Positions 37,101 to 48,804 of a stretch of 64,000 bases of DNA are shown here, piece by piece; the stretch's first letter is position 1; each line of letters opens with the position of its first letter. This stretch comes from Marisa cornuarietis (lineage: Eukaryota > Mollusca > Gastropoda > Architaenioglossa > Ampullariidae). The stretch lies in contig SMMW01000576.1 in the NCBI GenBank assembly GCA_004794655.1, forward strand, positions 1,240,001-1,304,000, in the 5' to 3' direction. Both the position numbers and the translations under genes were made by a program. The notes beneath the pieces are model-generated. The model was not told where the DNA came from and ran no database searches. It saw only the letters and a program-made list of their open reading frames with translations.

Positions 37101-38875
37101 TGTTCCCCTCCTCACGTCCAAGCAACCGGCGTGGGAGGCTGCGAGAGACGCGGAAAAGCGGAAGAAGAATCAAGGTGACCGGCGTCTGCACACACCCACC
37201 CACCATCTGACGCTCTGCTGACGTCCGACTACAGAGCGCGAGCACTTTGTGATGTGGCCGTTACGAGTGATGCCGGTTACAGTAAGATATTGGATACAGT
37301 ATGATGCTGCTGATATCAAATGGCGAATGACAGAAACGTCTTGTTCTTCCATGGACTGACTAAGACATTGATAAAACTGTTATTTTAACAGTTGGACGAG
37401 CTTATGATAGTCTTTGAGTCCTCGAATTTTTTAACGAACGAGCACATTATATGGAAGCAGCTGTTAAAAGACATGTCTGTCTCAAGATGTCATGATCTAA
37501 TGAAGAAGACAGTTGTTTTTACCAAGCTACGCGCTGCGAGCATAAATGCTTTTATGCAGTGCAAGAGAAAGTTCTAGATTACACCTACCTCAGCAACGAC
37601 ATGAAAAGAACACTAACATAGCTGTTTATTGTAAGAAAGCTAGACTTTGCATTATCTCAGTTTTTTAAGCAAATATATGTCCTATGGCACAGTGGGCCAA
37701 TATTAACTTTAGCGATGGATAGTGCTTCGTGTTCTTCTTGCCTAGACAGCAGGAACTGTGTCTTTATTCAGAAAATACCCTCTTGCATACCAAGGCGGTG
37801 TCTTAACTAAGCAATCCTTGGTGTAAATCTTGTTCAGGCAGTTCAAATAATAAAAAGTCGACCAGCTACATGCTGATTTTGGGTTGATATGTGATCTCGG
37901 TTCCACCTTTTTTTATTTGCCCCCTTCCCTCCCCCTTCCCTCCCCACACCCCCTTCTATGCAAATAGACAGACACACACACATGGAAGTTGCTAGTATTG
38001 TTAAATAAATAAAGTCTGACTATTTCTTCCACAGTCGTCAAAATCTTAGCCGGCTGACTGAGCTCGGGCACCATTCGTGGAGAAACTAACTCAAGACAAT
38101 TTGATGTAAGCCAACTTTTTGACTAATCATAACTTTTCTTCATTTCTGCCATCCCCAATCATCCCTTGAGATATAAAGAGGGCGATGTCGATTGCATCTG
38201 TACCTCGAAATATAACAAAATAAGCTGAGAGAGAGAAGTACGAGAGAGAAAGACAGGGATCTGTGGGTCTATCCGACCATCGGTGGCTGACCATAAATCA
38301 ACGGAAATGTTTCTGTAACAGACTTTAGGAGAAGAAGGCAGCTGGTCTCGAGCTCTGTAATTTGCATCCGAAGGCTGACTACAGCAAGTGGACGGGGCTT
38401 ACCCCAAATTATCTTTCCCTGAAGTCTCAAATTGGACGGGGTGAAAGCAGTGCGAAGACTTTAGTTTCCTCTTTTCGCTTGTGTGAACGTTTTTGGGGGG
38501 TCGCTTAGGTTTCATCTTTTTGGGTAAAAGATTTACGACTGTAAAGGTTACAGTGTAAGCACTGATGTCTTCCCCATGCTCGAAATTTAACGCCTTGAGG
38601 GCAGATTGTTCAGATGCTATGAGCAGCGAATGTTTTCGTGTTGCCTATGTCGAAACTGTACCAGCTCGCCTCTCCGGGCGACAAGCCGGGCACTTCATGC
38701 TTGAAACTCGACGTTCGCTTCTCTCCCAAGACTTTGAGTTATTGTGGAATGATGAGAGAAGTTTCCGGCTTGGTCTAACAACTCTGTGTGCCCAAACTTT
38801 AGTTTCGCTTATATTCTATTGCGTGTTTGTCGTATCAGCTTGTGTTTAAATATAGCAACGGAGTCGCGCATAATA
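34169..38875. other. Long non-coding stretch
   Basis: No recognised gene or repeat family. GC-richer pieces near 34.7-35.0 and 37.0-37.25 kb. One weak plus-strand exon possibility at 37392-37577 (acceptor TTATTTTAACAG, 61 codons to TAG) is too slight to call. Confidence 0.45.
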
Positions 38876-38945
38876 GTAGTTATAATAATAATAATAACAA
38901 GAAAGTTTCTATACCGCGTTTCCCCATTGAGCTTTATGCGCCAGA
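38876..38945 (-). repeat. Possible 3' tail of another non-LTR element
   Basis: Minus-strand sequence reads GGGGAAACGCGGTATAGAAA followed by (TTA/ATT)n. The layout (short unique 3' end, then an ATT-type tail) resembles the LINE tail at 59.1 kb, but the sequence is a different family. Only the last 70 bp can be recognised. Confidence 0.3.
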
Positions 38946-39305
38946 TACAAACATAAACAAAAATTGTCAAAAAAAAGAAGTAAAATACACAAAAATTGTA
39001 AATTAAAATTAAAAAAGCAGTCACCTGTTTGTCGTTAATTTATACACGTGATTGGCTGTTTGACTGGCTCATAAATTCGGGGGCTTTATGTTGCCGCCGT
39101 GGGAGCTAAAAAAATCATGCGATAAAGGATCTTGATGTCGGTGGCAATGTTGGACACGTACGCCACCACGAGTCCAACGCGGTCGCGCGCACCTGACAAG
39201 TGAACTTTGATGTTTCGTGCTTAAGCACCCATCAAAGCGGTATCTATGTAAGCGATCTGTGAACATCTAACGCTATTAATCTTCTTCCTATCTTTCCACA
39301 AACAG

Positions 39306-39440
39306 TTTTTGTTTGTGGGGATAGCTTGTGGCGTCAGACGGACAGCTAAAGCCACCGATGACGATAGTCGGATCACGAGTCAGAAAAAGAATGAAATGTC
39401 CATAAATAATCCCGTTCAGTCTTTGGGTGACCAAACGGAG
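39306..39440 (+). CDS. Internal exon candidate, end of a signal peptide or membrane segment
   Basis: CTTCCTATCTTTCCACAAACAG gives a pyrimidine-rich acceptor ending at 39305, and ACGGAG|GTAATT a donor at 39441. The 135-nt exon is phase 0-0: F-L-F-V-G-I-A-C-G (hydrophobic, like a signal peptide end) then a polar segment V-R-R-T-A-K-A-T-D-D-D-S. That would fit the second exon of a secreted protein. No first exon identified, and the 6-kb gap to the next same-phase candidate (45543) is only suggestive. Confidence 0.3.
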
Positions 39441-39639
39441 GTAATTTTAGAACTCTCACAAAGGATAGTGACAAGCGTTTCATCATCTCCTTTGCATTCC
39501 TCACAGTTATCTTGTGAGGGAGTCTACACCCTGGCTGAATATATTAACTTGCGATCCAAATCTATGCAACTTCACTTTTCGATCAGAACTCAGTAATGTG
39601 GTTACGTACTTAGAAAGTCTTAAAGGCTAGCCCGAGTGC

Positions 39640-41705
39640 AGGTTTAGTTAATTTTAAAATAATAATTCCCAAAATATGAGTACATTATCATGCTTACCTT
39701 TCCAGATATAAGATTTCGAACATCAGCATTTTCCCCTGCCACTAGGAAAGCAGAAGAAAATTACCTTTTACAAAGGAGAGCTGCATTACTCATAGGTGGT
39801 ATCTTTGCAGGTCTTTAAGTCAAATGAAGAAATATCTCTCAAATTGTAGTATTCAACTATGGGGCGCCAAGAGGGGAATTTTCTCAAATTTGCTATTTCT
39901 AGCTATACATTGCATTTTATACTTATAGATTGCATTTTATATTTATACAATTCATTCAGAATGTGTTGTTTTGTTTTATTCAAATGTGTAATGAATCCAG
40001 TGACCGTTTGATAACATCCCTTTCACCTTCTTTAATCCTATTACTTGTAAGTCTTGAAATGTGTGTACTATTACCGGACAAAGGGAAGGGCAGGGCGCAA
40101 TACGAGACACTGGCCAACCCACTACCTGCAACAAATTAGGGATACCAGACCGCCGTAAAGCTGAGAGTGAGTGCTGAATACGATATAGATTGCATTTTAT
40201 ATTTATACAATTCATTCTATACTTATAGATTGCATTCTATAGCTATGCATTGCATTCTATAAGTATAAAATGCAATGTATAGCATGTATAATTATACATT
40301 GCAATGTATAGCTAGAAATAGCAAATTTGAGAAAATTCCACTCTTGGCGCCCCATATTCAAGAAGTGATTTTTTTCGCCCAAAAAATGACAAGCTGATTT
40401 TGATATACAGCCCAAAAGATTTAAATTTTATTTAGAAGTAAAAAATGATCAAGCCTCAGCTTCGATTGAAGTTAAAAAAATAAAAAGGTGCAAATCTATT
40501 TTACGCAAAACTAGTAAGTCTTCTCCATATCAAAATTTAATGCACAACAATCACTGTCATTGCAGTCATCGTTGTATCATTATTGATTTTCTGTTACTGT
40601 GAGCGTATTTAAGTTAATTTTTCCATGTGTGTTATTGTTATATACATATAAAACATTTTAAATGTATGTTTCTCTAAGAAAAACTCCTGCATTTCTTATT
40701 TATGGTTAATTTCCAGCGATGCTTTATTATTTTATAGAATGTAAACTACCAGCATTTTATTTATGGTTTGTAAATTGCTATGATTCATTAGATCTATTTG
40801 ATGGAGGGTAAGTTGTCAAAAGGATTTGCATGACAGTTGATGTCAGTATTATTATATTTCTGTTTACTAGATATTAAATTATGCTTTATTTTAATTTATT
40901 GGAGGTCAACTGTATTTGATAGGTATTTGAAGGATGAATGAAAACGTATTTCTTCCTCATTTAGTATGAATTAAAAAATTTCTATTTACTTACTCGCACG
41001 TGTTCCCGTTTAAACTACTCATCTTTTTGTCACACAATTCTTTTTTAGCTATTTCGAACACGCACATCAATTGTGCCTTCACACTGTCAGTTGTTTTTAT
41101 CATTATGCTGGATAAGGATACGATTGATGTTGTGTTTGTGATTGTGTCACGATGTTGTTTATAGACCAGAACAATGTAGAAAGCATCCCTGTTTCATATC
41201 TGGTGCTTGATGTTTGTTCAGGCTTTTTACTAGAAGTTGTAGTTGGTTTTAAAAGCTTGTGCTTCGTGTTACTGAAATCCAAGACTTGCCTACACTGTAC
41301 AAGCAACAATCGCCTTCGAAAGGTTTTGAACAAATTTGAACAAAGCAGAGATCGGCAAACTCAATTCACTGGCGTTTGTAGCCAGTATCTTTAAAAATGA
41401 CAATGACTACAAACTCCATTTGAATGTCGAAGAGAACATTCAGCAAGAGCACATTGTGTCCTGGTCTGTTTTCTTTTACCAAGGATAGAGGATCGCATCT
41501 TTTCTCTTGAAATTTAGCCCATGCTGATGATGCTATTTTTAGAAACACCGCTCTTTCGTCACTTCCTGTTTTCTTACCAAATCTAGGTGTGAATAAGAAA
41601 ACATTATTAATATGATATGTCTCTTTGTCATAAAATACCTCCGGAATATGTTTTTGTCATATTTCATGCTATATTTCCAGCGATATTTGCTGAGAACTCA
41701 GGTTA
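39640..41705. repeat. Dispersed repeat copy 2 (interrupted by the 498-bp element)
   Basis: Diverged relative of 23.9-24.9 kb in the same orientation. Shared landmarks include AAAATAATAATTCCCAAAAT near both left parts, AAGAAGTGATT around the insertion site, and the run AAGAGAACATTCAGCAAGAG near 24.66 and 41.43 kb. It is longer than copy 1 because of the inserted MITE and about 600 bp of extra sequence around 40.7-41.35 kb. The terminal inverted repeats of copy 1 are not evident here. Confidence 0.6.
39857..40354. mobile_element. 498-bp inverted-repeat (MITE-like) DNA element
   Basis: The ends are long inverted repeats. The left arm TATGGGGCGCCAAGAG followed by GGAATTTTCTCAAATTTGC matches the reverse complement of the right arm almost base for base over about 55 bp, and further AT-rich inverted similarity extends inward. 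TATTCAA flanks both sides (39850-39856, 40355-40361). The related repeat copy near 24.1 kb lacks it, showing an empty site. No transposase is encoded. The short TSD is compatible with several DNA transposon superfamilies; I do not assign one. Confidence 0.75.
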
Positions 41706-42669
41706 GCCTTTAAAAAAGTCAAGGAACAGCTGGTGTGTTACAGAAGTAAAAGATCCTGGCTTAAAACAGTTGGGCAGATGAAAGGTCTTTCGTTCTTTTT
41801 ATACGGGTAAAGGTAACAGGATTAGCTTTTATAATCTTTTAGGTTAGATGTAAATCGATACGACCTGTATCATGTAAATGCACTCATGCTTACTGGGAAA
41901 CACCTGGAACAGGTGATGGGAATTGAGCTACGAGAAAAAAAGAGTGGGTCACATCATTGGGAATGACTTTGATAAGAAAGACATAAATGGCAGACTTAAT
42001 TCATGGTCAGTAATCCTATTTCATCGCTTTTTCATCTTTAATGGAATCCTTACCGACATCAAGCATCCTGATCTCATTATGAAGGGAGACAACACTTCCC
42101 GTAATCATATTACCTTTTAGACACGGGGGAAGGGGGAACCTGTACAGGCTTCCTAACACGGATAAAGAAGACAATAGTCTCTGGTGCTGTGGTGCTGTGT
42201 GGGGATACAGTATATTTCCGTGTCTTATGGTATATTGCAGTTTAAAAGTTCGTCACTTGGGTGGTCCAGTCGTCTTGGTTGAGTTGCATTAAAATGCTGA
42301 AGTTCTTCTCTACCTTACACACCTTCCAACGGGTTGTGAATAACTCGCATTCGCCCACGCAACAGATGGTTTCACTCATACTCAACACAATTTGGCTAGA
42401 GCTAGTGGTAATGTCATCATGTGTTCCAATTAAGTACCATAAAACTGATAAATAGCTCCTTTTAAAAAAATAATAAGACCCCAAAACAGTACTCTGTTCA
42501 CACTGAAAGTCTGCACATTTTACCAGTGGTTTTCAGTTCACGTTCTCCACAAATGAGAGGTGAGCGATGGGTTAAAACTGATATAAACACACTGTCTTAT
42601 TCATGAATGTTCCTTGTATTTGAAGCATTGAGCTAATGAGCCATGCAGTGTTATCTTTAAGAGAAAAGA

Positions 42670-42670
<1 letters not shown>

Positions 42671-42708
<38 letters not shown>

Positions 42709-42709
42709 G
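42671..42709. repeat. (CAGA)n microsatellite
   Basis: About ten CAGA units. Confidence 0.96.
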
Positions 42710-42837
42710 TTACTTATCCGCCATCCTGCTCTCATTCTACAACTCTCGCTCTTCGTTGTGAGATGTTGGCGCGAGTATTTGGGCATGCGTATCTTTGTTT
42801 TAAAAGATTTCAGTTGTCAATGCCTAAATACAAGTAT

Positions 42838-42840
<3 letters not shown>

Positions 42841-42905
<65 letters not shown>
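42841..42905. repeat. (CA)n microsatellite
   Basis: About 32 perfect CA units. Confidence 0.97.
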
Positions 42906-42908
<3 letters not shown>

Positions 42909-45185
42909 GGCCTATCTGTTTCTGAAAGTTTTGCTGACATCAGCAGTCCTGAGTGTCTGTGCTGTCCACCCCCTTCCCCCTAAAAAAAAAAAAAATCCTC
43001 GAGCAATAACGAGCTATCGAGAGGCCGTGAGCTTCGAAGAATGCTCCAAAGTCTTCGATCTTTTCCCTCTCGCTACAAAAGAGGCTTTTGCGATGATGGT
43101 TGTTACTCAGATGATAATACGCCATGAAGCAGATGTGGTTTTTATTTGTTCTCTCGACAGCGGACCTTCAGCTTGTTCCTAAAATGGCACATTGCTACCC
43201 AAGAGGCACCTTTGCGAGGTTTAAGGGCCGGCCCTATCGGCTGGCTAACAATCATCCATGGTTGTTAAGAGATCTAATAGCCCCTTCCCCGCCCGCGCTG
43301 GCTTATTTCAGGCACCGACTGCAACCTTATAGGTCCCGCAGCGCTCACCTGCAGGTTTTCATTGATGTCAGTGCAATTACCTGAAACTTTATAACAAAAC
43401 GATCGCTCGAATAAACTGAAGACTTTTTATAGAGGAATTATGTCATCCTTTGCATCCACGCCTACCTGTACCCACAGACCCACAGACTGCTACCACAGTC
43501 TACCATTCCCATTCTTCGATAATCTCACGCATGAACACACACCCACACACCCACACCCCCCCCCACACACACACACACACTCAGACACATACACACACGT
43601 AATACGTAGGTTTAACATGTGTTTTACTTATTTAATATTATGCTTGATCCAATAACATTTACGTAGCCAAGTCTCTCTCTCTCTATTAACGTTATCAACA
43701 TCCTTTTTAAATTTTATTTATTTATTATTTTTTTTGGTGGAGACGTGCACTGTTTCGTCAAGCTGTGACACTAACTTGTAACTACCACCACCACATCACT
43801 CCGCCTGGGATCGTAGTTATGAATCAAAGGTAAGTCGCTGCCCTGGGGCAACATAGCGAACGTAAAGATAAATGTCTTGTTTCCAAAGTTGTGAAGCAGT
43901 GTTCAGACCCTGCCAACGTTGTTTTACCCCAGAAGCCGTAGAAATAAAGCGTTGGCAAAGATGTCCTGGGGTCAATAGTAGTGTCTGCGGTGTCGCGACA
44001 CTCCTTGATAACCTCGGAAACAGGACGCTTTTTTTTTTTTTTTTTTTGTTTTGAATACCCAGTTTTCCCATGAGGAAAAGACTTACTTTCGCTTCATAAC
44101 TACAATCCCTCCAGACGTACGGAAGTATCACCTCAACCTAATTGTGTACGCGAGCATCTATAGTCTGCTGTGAGAAGAATTTCATTAACGAGTGAGATTT
44201 CTGGGGCGTCCGTCATTCCTACGGGGAAATGGGCTATACCAAAGGTGTCCTTTGAAAGATACCAGCTATTCTCTGATGGCAACAACGCCTTTGTAGAACT
44301 GGCCCTTGCTGAGGGACGCTACACGACACTATCTGACGCAGGGGATGCAGTGTATCGCCTACTCGCTTCTTAACCCCCCCCCCCCATCCCCTAACTCCGT
44401 GAAACTTCACCCCAAGCATCGCCGGCACAAAACGGCGACAGTGGGCGACTTTTGTCAGGCGCTCAGCAGGATGGGACCGCGATCATATTCTTATGACGGA
44501 GAGAATCGCTCCTCTCAATGGCTTGGCCGCCGACCACGTAATAAATCATCGGCATGAAAAGCGGCAGCTCGCTGTTTAGGGGGGGGGGGTCACTTCTATC
44601 GAGGTCACTTACTGCTGATGGCCGACCCCAGGGGTAAGGTCATGAAAAAATAGTCCCTTGAAGAAAATGGTGAAGTAAATAATACCAATGATTAAGAAGT
44701 GATGACACCGAGAATGAAGAGGAGGAAAGAGGAGTAAAAAACTGCACGCGGATCAAAGGCTAAAACGATTCCATAGTAAGCTGACCTCAAAGGGGTGCAA
44801 TTTTTTCTATTCTGATTGGGTAAATGCAAAATATTATTTCCTCAAATCTCGCTGGATACCTCACTTCCGTTATCGAACTCGCATACAAACATCAACATGC
44901 AAAGAAGGCCACAGAAAGAGGCGAAAATCGTGACTTCAAGCTTTTACACTAATAATTAATAATTTATAAATCGACAATTAACACACGCTCCCAGCTCTCT
45001 CATAAGCTGAGGTCTTCGTAACATAAACGTATCCCTATACATCCCTGACCTCTCAATGGACCTCTTCCCGTGCATGACGATGATTGTAGCATCACACGTC
45101 AGTAAAGATACAAATAATTAAAAAACCCAACTTCCTGCCTTTGTGGTTACGCTTTGCCCTAACTTGACTGTGGAGACATTATCAT
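42906..45185. other. Non-coding stretch before the 40-bp minisatellite
   Basis: Contains C/G homopolymers (44375, 44578) and a poly-T at 44030. Frames at 43124 and 44170 were examined and lack splice or family support. Confidence 0.45.
43535..43600. repeat. Imperfect CA-rich repeat
   Basis: CA repeats broken by C-runs and CCCACA units. Confidence 0.9.
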
Positions 45186-45465
45186 CGTACTACAAGATGA
45201 AGATGTCATACATGTATCCAGAGCTCGTACTACAAGATGAAGATGTCATACATGTACCCAGAGCTCGTACTACAAGATGAAAATGTCATACATGTACCCA
45301 GAGCTCGTACTACAAGATGAAGATGTCATACATGTACCCAGAGCTCGTACTACAAGATGAAGATGTCATACATGTATCCAGAGCTCGTACTACAAGATGA
45401 AGATGTCATACATGTATCCAGAGCTCGTACTACAAGATGAAGATGTCATACATGTATCCAGAGCT
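45186..45465. repeat. 40-bp minisatellite, seven units
   Basis: Seven consecutive 40-bp units starting CGTACTACAAGATGAAGATG, differing at only a few positions (A/G at unit position 16, T/C near position 31). Every unit carries ATGAAGATG. As 40 is not a multiple of three, each unit shifts frame and any ATG-started frame ends at TGA after 27 codons, so the array as a whole is not coding. Confidence 0.95.
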
Positions 45466-45779
45466 CAATCAAGTGAAGAAGGTAAGCAAGGTCTGCAGCT
45501 AAAAATCTAATTCTGTTAAATCTAATTCTACCTTTCGTGCAGAGGAAGATTGCTTGCGCAGAAAAAATGTCAGGTCCCTTAGAATTGGATGAAATGTGTG
45601 TTGCAGACAGTTCCAGCAACCGTTTAACAATCCGCTGTATCAGAACTAGTCGCGCCGTGTGCGAGGGGCTTTACGGGGACCCCTTCATGCAAAACACAAT
45701 AATGACGGCATTGGAGCAATTTTTTGGCAGCGAAGAGTTCCTGCTTGTGTCTATTCATTTACAAATCTTTCAACTTTAA
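45441..45779 (+). CDS. Candidate small two-exon gene after the minisatellite
   Basis: The last minisatellite unit supplies ATG at about 45441, read M-K-M-S-Y-M-Y-P-E-L-N-Q-V-K-K to 45481. GAAG|GTAAGC is a strong donor and CTACCTTTCGTGCAG (ending 45542) a strong acceptor; the 61-nt intron joins phase 0 to phase 0. Exon 2 (45543-45779) has 78 codons with four Cys (I-A-C, E-M-C, I-R-C, A-V-C) and ends in TAA. I do not recognise the product. Exon 2 could equally be the last exon of a longer gene with its start elsewhere. Evidence is splice signals and composition only. Confidence 0.3.
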
Positions 45780-46804
45780 TGTTCTCGCAATCCCGAACAT
45801 TTACCTGCCTAAGACTGGATTCTGAAGATGCCTGTACTAAAGTGAAGTCTAAGCTACGCATATGATACTGAGACTGTTTTACCTTTTCGTTGCTTAGGCT
45901 TTAGCTACTTCAGATGGGACGACTCCTACGTTGCATGCACTTAGATAATTATATTCTGAAAAAAGTGAAATGGGCTTCAGCTATGTGATATGGGAGTGAG
46001 ATCGAGGTTGCCGGCACCAAAGGGCTCAGTTGAACGCGGTAAGAAATTCGGCACACCGTCGAGGGTTACACATCCGATCATAAAAATTTCAGGTAACTGA
46101 AGTCGTGTTGAACTACCTTTAAAAAAACGCGAGAAATGTATAAATACCTCTAACTCGATAGTGCGTCCTCGCAGGTATGTCAGAAAGCAGATGATATCGG
46201 GAAAGACTAAACGGATGCACAGACTGATGCACGAACAGACAACACCCAGAGAAACGTGTAGGAGGAAGATAGTAAAGCATTGTTTACACCTTGTCCAGGA
46301 CAGTCCTTTCGCTGTCTCACGGGCCTTTGTTCCTGATCCATGTCACCCCTCCGTTCGTCTGGGCTCAGTATTCAGTGTGTCAGCTCGGGTGTCTCGTCGC
46401 CACGCTTGTGAACATCGTGGCGAACTTGAGTAATCTCGCACGGGCGCTTAAAATCACGCGAGAAACGCAATACTTGTCCGTTTGCACGTCTACTTCCAGC
46501 AGCCTCTTCATGAGGTGTCTTCTATTCACGGAGGTCTCGTGTAAACGCCTTTCGTGAGACGCATCCATTAGAAACGACAAGATGGCGAGTGTGATAAAGG
46601 GACAATGGCTGAACGACGAAAGCTGTGCAGATTACTAATCATTGTAAAAGTCATTGCATCCCTCCTTAGTTTTTTGTTTTTTTTTGCGTTTGTATGAATT
46701 CTTGGTAGTCATGCCCGGATCTTATTCGTTTTTATTTTTAAAGTGTTAATTACCGCAGTTCAAGTTGGAATGAAGATAAATAAACACAAGTAAAGATCAC
46801 GTGA

Positions 46805-47010
46805 CTACAGCTTGCTGTCGTGTTCGAAATTAAACTGATTCAAGGTAAACTTCACGTGATCACCAAACAATCTTTGATTAACTTCATCATAAATGACGGC
46901 TTTTGAAGTGCGATAGTGATAGCTAGAAAAGCCATACTTTCTAAAGGTAAGAGGATCATCGGTTGTCGGGAAGTCTTTGTTACGTAGTGCAGGCAAAGAC
47001 CTGATTGTTC
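46805..47010 (-). CDS. Terminal exon of an unidentified minus-strand gene
   Basis: Read on the minus strand, CTCTCTCTCCTTTAG (ending 47011) is an excellent acceptor. The exon starts at 47010 with two bases completing a codon, then 68 codons (with K-D-F-P-T-T-D-D-P-L-T-F-R and R-K-Y-G-F-S-S-Y-H-Y-R) to TAG at 46805-46807. The sequence is rich in Phe, Tyr, Asp and Asn and looks like a folded domain end, without low complexity. AATAAA lies about 70 nt past the stop (plus 46731-46736). Acceptor, open frame, stop and poly(A) signal fit a last exon. I do not recognise the family. Confidence 0.5.
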
Positions 47011-47672
47011 CTAAAGGAGAGAGAGCGGTGTATAAATCACAGGTTTATTCCTGGATGCCTCTACCGCGGTCCTCGCATGCACTGTTCTAGGAGACAAGCG
47101 CGCAGTCTTCACAGTGCCAGAAAGAGACAATTATGGGCAAATTTCAAAAGAGAGCACGAAGGTTATCGATGAAAAACAAGTAAACATCTCAAGGACGTGA
47201 AAATGTCAACAATGTAAACTGTGCCAGTTTATGCTGGTTGTGGTGAGTTTCATCCATATGGGTCTGAAAACCTAACCTCCAAGCTTTCGCCTGTCTGTCT
47301 GTGTTTTTCTGTATTAGCCCTTCATAATATAAAATAATGTATTTGTTTGAGAAGTACAAACACACACGAACGCACACAGAGTTGAATTACATGCACGAGA
47401 AAGAGACAGAGGTCTTTTCATAGGACACGAAACTATAGTCATTCGGGACTTCTGATAAGTGGACGAATACAAGAAGACCAAGTAAACAAGTGGACATACG
47501 CTCGCACACACCAAAGAGTTTAGTGAATCAAGAGTGTCAACTGTTATGTCATCAGCCCATCTTTTAACATTGTGACAACAGTTTCGTACATCTCCACACG
47601 AGTGGGCTAACATACTGCACGCTCTTCTTCATGTCCCTTCTCTCAGTCTGTTTCAGAATTACGGAAACCACA

Positions 47673-47747
47673 TTAACCCTTTGCTACCCGCTTCCCACGC
47701 AGCCTCAAACGAGCCACGGCGTAGACGACATTCATCGTGAGGGTTAA
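47673..47747. mobile_element. Small TTAA-flanked fold-back, possible piggyBac-type MITE
   Basis: A 67-bp segment (47677-47743) starts CCCTTTG and ends GAGGG, with TTAA immediately on both sides; including flanks the ends form an 11-bp inverted repeat (ACATTAACCCT and AGGGTTAATGT). TTAA duplication plus CCCT ends is the piggyBac pattern, but the inverted repeat is short. Confidence 0.3.
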
Positions 47748-48583
47748 TGTAAGAACGGTGTACACACACTTCCTGTTAGGTTCATGTAAAAACTGTATAC
47801 TTGTACCTACTGTAAGGTAATGACATGACGGCAGCTATCCGAAACCAACGGCCACTTGATGCACCAGAGGCGGCAATAAATAAAACGCAAACAACCTCTC
47901 ACATCACGTAAACAGGTCTATCCAAAAGGTAGCTTGAAACCCGGGAGTTTATAGGGAGATTTGATTACAATGATATTATTTGTTATTGACGAGCACGACA
48001 GCTGTTATATGTTGCGAAAGTCCTACAATGGGTACATTACAAAACATTAAAACTGTCTTCATTTGAAGATCATACATAATTACTTAGAAGCAGGAACTCA
48101 ATTTCTGAGCTATAAATAGTGACATCGATATCTTGTGTGGACTGAACTGTAAAGAAAGTATTTTTTGCATTCTGTGGACGTATTTTTTTATATTCTTGTG
48201 TGCTTAGGCACGCACCTATTTTTAACTGACTCTGACTAAAACTACCTATTTTCCCCCAAATTGCACATATCAATGAAACATCTCTCCGTGTCAACCTCAT
48301 CTAAAGAAGGAGACTGACCACGCCATGTATTAACAACGCAACGCTGGTCATGTTTCTACATTTACAGCTTGATTAACACATCTCTCAGACAGGACCACAG
48401 TAACATGTTATCTCCAAATCTCAAATCCTATCCGTGTGGCGATACGATCATGCAACTTTCGTGCATGCAGCCAAGCAAGTCCAACTGCTCCCCCAAATAA
48501 CTTGCGCTGCGCCGATTACTCACGTGACCGCCACACGTGTAGGCGAAGCCAGTGGCCACAATAATTCGCATCGTTTGGTTCAG

Positions 48584-48586
<3 letters not shown>

Positions 48587-48636
<50 letters not shown>

Positions 48637-48662
48637 TGTGTGTGTGCGTGTGTGTGTGTGTT
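48587..48662. repeat. (GT)n microsatellite with CG interruptions
   Basis: Long GT run, GC-interrupted around 48633-48650; lies 140 bp before the 32-bp minisatellite. Confidence 0.96.
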
Positions 48663-48804
48663 TGTGTGTCTGTTTTGCTAACGCTTACATATAACATTGA
48701 GTTCACACGTATACTCAGGGCATCACGACCAAGACACATGACAGTCTCTGTGCAGACCAGCAATTATAAATAATCATTAGATAACAGTGGACGGTGAGAT
48801 ATGT

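Noticed and set aside
44170..44373. 67-codon plus-strand frame
   Set aside because: Protein-like composition but no acceptor or donor and it ends in a poly-C run.
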